Assembly (NCBI GenBank): GCA_028687085.1
Contig: JAQUAU010000034.1
Location: 1-7,707 of the forward strand
DNA from: Minisyncoccota bacterium
Lineage (GTDB): Bacteria > Patescibacteriota > Minisyncoccia > Phycocordibacterales > Phycocordibacteraceae
Length of the DNA: 7,707 bases
Reading direction: 5' to 3'
The translations under genes and the position numbers were made by a program. Shown here one piece after another: positions 6,214 through 7,707 of the stretch. Every line of letters starts with the position of its first letter. Positions within the stretch are counted from its first letter, which is position 1. The notes under the pieces are model-generated. The model was not told the origin of the DNA and ran no database searches. It saw only the letters and a program-made list of their open reading frames with translations.

Positions 6214-6264
6214 TCAGAGAGCAGACTCGGATTTGGTCATGCGGTGACTCAAGAAACGGTTCAT
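6214..6264 (-). CDS. 16-codon micro-ORF of unit A with strong SD
   Basis: The peptide reads MNRFLSHRMTKSESAL and I do not recognise it. AGGAGG (6271-6276) lies 6 nt before the ATG, far stronger than any SD at the large genes here. The frame ends in TGA, 30 bp before the terminator stem. It shares FL-x2-RMT-(K/R)-small-acidic with the 15-residue peptide of unit B, including 11 identical bases (CCGCATGACCA), so the two probably have a common origin. It has no hydrophobic stretch and is basic at the N-terminus. It could be a translated micropeptide, a leader peptide, or a ribosome-binding decoy in a small RNA. Confidence 0.5.
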   Translation of the reverse strand: MNRFLSHRMTKSESAL

Positions 6265-6299
6265 CGTCTTCCTCCTGTGATTCTCAAGTGAATGGGCAT
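6261..6299 (-). CDS. Possible 12-codon upstream ORF of unit A
   Basis: MPIHLRITGGRR ends in a TGA that overlaps the ATG of the 16-codon ORF (ATGA), as in translational coupling. AAGGAA (6308-6313) sits 8 nt upstream as a moderate SD. A second AGGAGG at 6320-6325 has no start codon at usable distance. The frame is very short and its Gly-Gly codons are simply the SD of the next ORF, so it may be incidental. Confidence 0.25.
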   Translation of the reverse strand: MPIHLRITGGRR

Positions 6300-6350
6300 G
6301 GACGTTATTCCTTGCTTTTCCTCCTGTAAGGTGGTGGACGGTGGCGTGTT

Positions 6351-6374
6351 GACGTTCAATTCAAACAGAACGTC
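6351..6374 (-). ncRNA. 5'-end leader hairpin of unit A
   Basis: GACGTTC/GAACGTC form a 7-bp perfect stem (6368-6374 with 6351-6357) with a 10-nt loop. The stem starts 9 nt after the -10 box, at about position 2-3 of the predicted RNA. Units B and C have a hairpin at the same place with the same loop length but different stem sequences. Confidence 0.6.
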
Positions 6375-6379
6375 TAAAA

Positions 6380-6439
6380 GCGACTATAACAGAGAAACGT
6401 TCGTGAACAACCGGCTTTTGAGCTTCACGGTGCACAACC
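6380..6439 (-). repeat. Promoter repeat, copy 1 (unit A)
   Basis: These 60 bp match 7374-7433 at 56 positions with no gaps. The block spans from just downstream of the -10 box to about 30 bp upstream of the -35, including the shared stretch with TTGTGCAC and AAGCTCAAAAGCCGG. The ORFs behind the two copies are unrelated, so the promoter segment itself has been duplicated or conserved. Confidence 0.9.
6383..6410 (-). promoter_or_regulatory. Promoter of unit A
   Basis: Minus strand: TATAGT (6383-6388) with TG-T directly upstream, a 16-bp spacer, and TTGTTC (6405-6410). GTTC-AC-GAAC, an inverted repeat overlapping the -35, could be an operator. The predicted RNA starts near 6376. Confidence 0.65.
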
Positions 6440-6466
6440 TTTTACTTATCAGTAAGAGAAGTCTGA

Positions 6467-6493
6467 CCTCCCTTAATTTCGTGGGCTATAACA
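6467..6493 (-). promoter_or_regulatory. Weak promoter-like site with an orphan SD
   Basis: TG-T-TATAGC (6485-6493, minus strand) resembles the other extended -10 boxes. AAGGGAGG (6467-6474) lies downstream but no ATG, GTG or TTG follows at SD distance. The site lies between the unit B terminator and the unit A promoter. It could be the remnant of a fourth unit whose ORF was lost, or a second promoter for unit A. Confidence 0.25.
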
Positions 6494-6504
6494 AAAAGTG
6501 TGGG

Positions 6505-6534
6505 AAATGAAAAGGGTCGCCTCGGGCGACCCTT
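6505..6534 (-). terminator. Intrinsic terminator of unit B
   Basis: A 10-bp perfect stem AAGGGTCGCC/GGCGACCCTT (6512-6521 with 6525-6534) with a 3-nt loop is followed on the minus strand by TTCATTT, giving TTTT in total at the stem base. A small hairpin GCGGT-CTGG-ACCGC (6558-6571) precedes it in the same transcript. Confidence 0.85.
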
Positions 6535-6592
6535 GAGTGTCACTCTCGACACCTAGTGCGGTCTGGACCGCTGGGATTTGTTCGATTTTTTC

Positions 6593-6640
6593 TTACTGAT
6601 CAGCTCTGGTCATGCGGAAACGCAGAAACACACTGCGCAT
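6593..6640 (-). CDS. 15-codon micro-ORF of unit B with perfect SD
   Basis: The peptide reads MRSVFLRFRMTRADQ and I do not recognise it. AGGAGG (6648-6653) is 7 nt before the ATG, the consensus spacing. It resembles the unit A peptide: FLRFRMTRAD against FLSHRMTKSE. It is strongly basic (five Arg in 15 if the whole is made). It is the second cistron of unit B, 88 bp after the 42-codon ORF, and is followed by the unit B terminator. It may be a micropeptide or a regulatory leader. The shared motif makes coding more likely than chance. Confidence 0.5.
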   Translation of the reverse strand: MRSVFLRFRMTRADQ

Positions 6641-6728
6641 CTGGCATCCTCCTATGAAGGTAGTCGTTTGTGCAAAGTGCCCAGGGTTCACGCGCCGTTT
6701 GCGTGTCCCGGCCAGTGAACGCGGTGGC

Positions 6729-6857
6729 TCATATGCCGGCCGGAACGCCGACGGTGTCGCCGTTGACCGCGAGCCCGATCTGTGCGACGCGCGCTTTCAG
6801 ATCGATGCAGGTAGGCGCATTGGCCTGGCGACCGAGTTGCGGGGTGAATTTCAGCAT
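6729..6857 (-). CDS. 42-residue small protein of unit B, unknown function
   Basis: The protein starts MLKFTPQLGRQANAPTCID and ends NGDTVGVPAGI. I do not recognise a family. AAGGAG (6865-6870) lies 7 nt before the ATG. The frame is open further upstream to 6998, but only this ATG has an SD, and it lies inside the transcript predicted from the unit B promoter (start near 6954), with a leader of about 97 nt. No membrane segment or zinc motif is visible; there is a single Cys. It is the first cistron of a two-ORF unit. The SD, promoter and terminator are what support it, since the sequence alone gives no function. Confidence 0.55.
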   Translation of the reverse strand: MLKFTPQLGRQANAPTCIDLKARVAQIGLAVNGDTVGVPAGI

Positions 6858-6921
6858 AGGCACTCTCCTTCGCAAAAGTTTCGGATGGAAACAACGCTGG
6901 TTCTCGGGAATCTCCCGGCAA

Positions 6922-6951
6922 GCGCACTTCACTAAAAGAGCTGAAGCACGC
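6922..6951 (-). ncRNA. 5'-end leader hairpin of unit B
   Basis: GCGTGCTTCA pairs with TGAAGTGCGC (6942-6951 with 6922-6931) over 10 positions, two of them G-U, with a 10-nt loop. The stem starts about 9 nt after the -10 box, so it lies at the RNA 5' end. Compared with unit C, the stem retains pairing through G-U or compensating changes. Confidence 0.6.
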
Positions 6952-6960
6952 CTGAGAGCG

Positions 6961-6988
6961 ACTATAGCAGGAAAAATTCCCTTCACAA
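6961..6988 (-). promoter_or_regulatory. Promoter of unit B
   Basis: TATAGT (6961-6966) with TGC before it, a 16-bp spacer and TTGTGA (6983-6988, 4/6). Upstream of the -10 it has diverged from units A and C, but it keeps the hexamers, spacing and CTGCTATAGTCGC core. The RNA would start near 6954. Confidence 0.65.
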
Positions 6989-7016
6989 CTGTCTGCACAA
7001 GGGAGTGGGGACAGTA

Positions 7017-7056
7017 TAGAAAAGTATTAGGACCCCATCTTTTGGATGGGGTCCTG
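7017..7056 (-). terminator. Intrinsic terminator of unit C
   Basis: An 11-bp perfect stem AGGACCCCATC/GATGGGGTCCT (7030-7040 with 7046-7056) with a 5-nt loop is followed on the minus strand by AATAC and a run of five T. The plus strand has no T run, so it serves the minus strand. The 85 bp from here to the unit C ORF (7057-7141) show no ORF with an SD. Confidence 0.85.
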
Positions 7057-7141
7057 GTGGCCGACTTGGATGCATCGGCTCGTGATGCAGGTTTTTCTCG
7101 TCTTTTTTGCGGACTTTTCAGCTACTGCCCTTGGCGACCGA

Positions 7142-7285
7142 CTATTTGTTCGCGCGCGCTGACGTAGCCGGGTTGGCGTAGGCCGGCGCGGCAATGCCCA
7201 GCTGGTGACGATCCTTGGCCGTCAGCTCGGAGGCCCATTCTTCGTAGCCGGTTGCGGTCGTTTGGCGGAAGCGTTTGGTTCTCAT
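7142..7285 (-). CDS. 47-residue small protein of unit C, unknown function
   Basis: It starts MRTKRFRQTTATGYEEWASE and ends ATSARANK. I do not recognise a family. AAGGAG (7293-7298) lies 7 nt before the ATG at 7285 and 4 nt before a directly adjacent ATG at 7288. The 7-nt spacing matches unit B, so I chose 7285. The N-terminus is basic (RTKRFR), the middle is acidic (YEEWASELTAKD), and the end is Ala/Pro/Asn-rich and probably disordered. The leader from the predicted RNA start is about 85 nt. The opening RFRQTT loosely resembles the RFRMT of the unit B micro-ORF. A small nucleic-acid-binding or toxin-type protein is possible, but nothing here decides it. Confidence 0.6.
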   Translation of the reverse strand: MRTKRFRQTTATGYEEWASELTAKDRHQLGIAAPAYANPATSARANK

Positions 7286-7339
7286 CATTTTGCTCCTTTT
7301 CAGGTTGGCGTGGGCGAGGCGCGGATGCCTCAGGATTGG

Positions 7340-7366
7340 CGCACTTCGATGAAAACTGAAGGTGCG
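7340..7366 (-). ncRNA. 5'-end leader hairpin of unit C
   Basis: CGCAC-C-TTC pairs with GAAGTGCG (7358-7366 with 7340-7347) as an 8-bp stem with one bulged C and a 10-nt loop. It lies about 10 nt after the -10 box. It shares GAAGTGCGC with unit B but differs in the opposing arm. Confidence 0.6.
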
Positions 7367-7373
7367 TCTGCAG

Positions 7374-7433
7374 GCGACTATAGCAGAAAAGCGTTCGTGA
7401 ACAACCGGCTTTTGAGCTTCACTGTGCACAACC
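7374..7433 (-). repeat. Promoter repeat, copy 2 (unit C)
   Basis: This copy is 56/60 identical to 6380-6439, in the same orientation. The differences are one in the spacer-side TG-N, two in the spacer, and one in the upstream GTGCAC-N-GTG stretch. Conservation continues well upstream of the -35, which suggests a bound regulator or recent duplication. Confidence 0.9.
7377..7404 (-). promoter_or_regulatory. Promoter of unit C
   Basis: TATAGT (7377-7382) with TGC before it, a 16-bp spacer and TTGTTC (7399-7404). A GTTC-AC-GAAC inverted repeat overlaps the -35. The RNA would start near 7370. Confidence 0.65.
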
Positions 7434-7508
7434 CGTGCGAAAGCCGAATTCCAAGGTTCGACCTTGGAATTCGGGATTTAAGGTCGAACCTTTAGCTTTC
7501 GCACGGGT
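7431..7508. repeat. Cruciform with competing stems
   Basis: The outer arms are 14 bp, ACCCGTGCGAAAGC (7431-7444) and its reverse complement (7495-7508). Inside, CGAATTCCAAGGT (7445-7457) pairs perfectly with 7461-7473 across a 3-nt loop. The sequence AAGGTTCGACCTT (7453-7465) can instead pair with AAGGTCGAACCTT (7480-7492). The two inner folds exclude each other. The element lies between the divergent unit C and MBL-gene promoters and has no T run, so it is not a plain terminator. Confidence 0.85.
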
Positions 7509-7516
7509 AGGTTTTA

Positions 7517-7525
7517 TGCTAGAAT
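7517..7525 (+). promoter_or_regulatory. Promoter of the MBL-fold gene
   Basis: TTATGCTAGAAT contains an extended -10 (TGC then TAGAAT, 7520-7525, 5/6). It shares TTATGCTAG-N-AT with the pth promoter. The -35 would fall in the cruciform arm and is not recognisable. The -10 is 11 nt before the ATG, so the leader is about 5 nt. Confidence 0.6.
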
Positions 7526-7536
7526 TGAAGCATTAT

Positions 7537-7707
7537 ATGGTCATAACTCACCACGGCGGACAGTGCTTCAAGGTCACCTTCGGCGACCTGACGCTCGTCT
7601 TCGACCCGGTGGCGAAGGGTGCGACCCTGTCAGCATCGAGCTTCGGCGCAGACATCGCACTCGTGTCCAGAAACCATCCCGACATGAACGGCATTGACGA
7701 AGTTACG
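7537..7707 (+). CDS. Metallo-beta-lactamase-fold hydrolase (UlaG/UPF0173-like), N-terminal part
   Basis: The first 57 codons are visible; the rest is beyond the right edge. The sequence MVITHHGGQCFKVTFGDLTL, then VFDPVAKGATLSASSFGADI and ALVSRNHPDMNGIDEV, has the start of an MBL-fold protein of the UlaG-like type: a His-His-Gly-Gly opening strand, a FDP turn, then the strand leading to the metal-binding loop. That loop reads RNHPDMNG where canonical enzymes have THxHxDH, so the first His is missing at this site. I recall similar conserved proteins in CPR genomes. A TTG at 7525 is in frame, but the ATG at 7537 fits the promoter and family better. It is divergent from unit C. Confidence 0.75.
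   Translation, partial: MVITHHGGQCFKVTFGDLTLVFDPVAKGATLSASSFGADIALVSRNHPDMNGIDEVT

Noticed and set aside
6422..7432. DnaA-box-like TTGTGCACA sequences in units A and C, suggesting an origin
   Set aside because: They match TTATCCACA at only 7 of 9 positions, lie within the duplicated promoter block, and there is no AT-rich unwinding region or dnaA/dnaN nearby.
6380..7433. CRISPR array or integron-type attC array
   Set aside because: The 60-bp repeats are too few and about 1 kb apart, with promoters and terminators between them; no cas gene or integrase is visible. The cassette-like layout remains notable for other reasons.
7453..7492. tRNA-like T-arm motif GGTTCGACC in the cruciform
   Set aside because: No acceptor stem, D-arm, anticodon arm or full-length cloverleaf surrounds it; the symmetry is explained by the inverted repeats.
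6612..7495. Plus-strand ORFs of 95-165 codons across the array region
   Set aside because: None has an SD or promoter, they run through minus-strand terminators and promoter repeats, and the composition looks like read-through of GC-rich antisense sequence.

Overview
The gene content points to a Patescibacteria/CPR bacterium, most likely a Parcubacteria-type lineage, of medium-high G+C. The evidence is a compact housekeeping set with several family variants that I recall from CPR genomes: a four-domain S1, an FtsA with a degenerate phosphate-2 loop, an extended bS21, a short YbeY, a small signal peptidase I, and a small metallo-beta-lactamase-fold protein. Stops include TGA, TAA and TAG, so the standard bacterial code is used. 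The lineage call is from family resemblance only.

Layout. Positions 1-4018 hold a minus-strand gene block in the order lepB, a HisRS-like gene, rpsU, ybeY, ftsA, ftsZ. ftsZ runs off the left edge. The block combines protein export, 30S ribosome assembly and cell division. lepB and the HisRS-like gene overlap by 4 nt, ybeY runs 80 nt into ftsA, and rpsU appears to have its own promoter. Positions 4019-4218 are a divergent promoter region bounded by an 18-bp inverted repeat. pth follows on the plus strand and converges on minus-strand rpsA (4918-6039) at a 40-bp perfect palindrome that can act as a two-way terminator.

Positions 6130-7430 hold no conventional gene. They contain three tandem minus-strand transcription units, A (about 6150-6376), B (about 6505-6954) and C (about 7020-7370). 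Each has an extended -10 promoter (TATAGT preceded by TG-N, with TTGT at a 16-bp spacing upstream), a hairpin with a 10-nt loop at the predicted RNA 5' end, at least one small ORF (15-47 codons) with a strong Shine-Dalgarno site, and an intrinsic terminator. The promoters of A and C are 56/60 identical although the ORFs behind them differ. This is the most interesting part of the window.

Positions 7431-7508 form a nested cruciform with competing stems. It separates unit C from a plus-strand metallo-beta-lactamase-fold gene that runs off the right edge.

A contrast runs through the window. The housekeeping genes lepB, pth and rpsU and the MBL gene have a -10 box only 6-11 nt before the start codon, which suggests leaderless or nearly leaderless mRNAs. 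The small-ORF units have leaders of about 80-110 nt and near-perfect SD sites.
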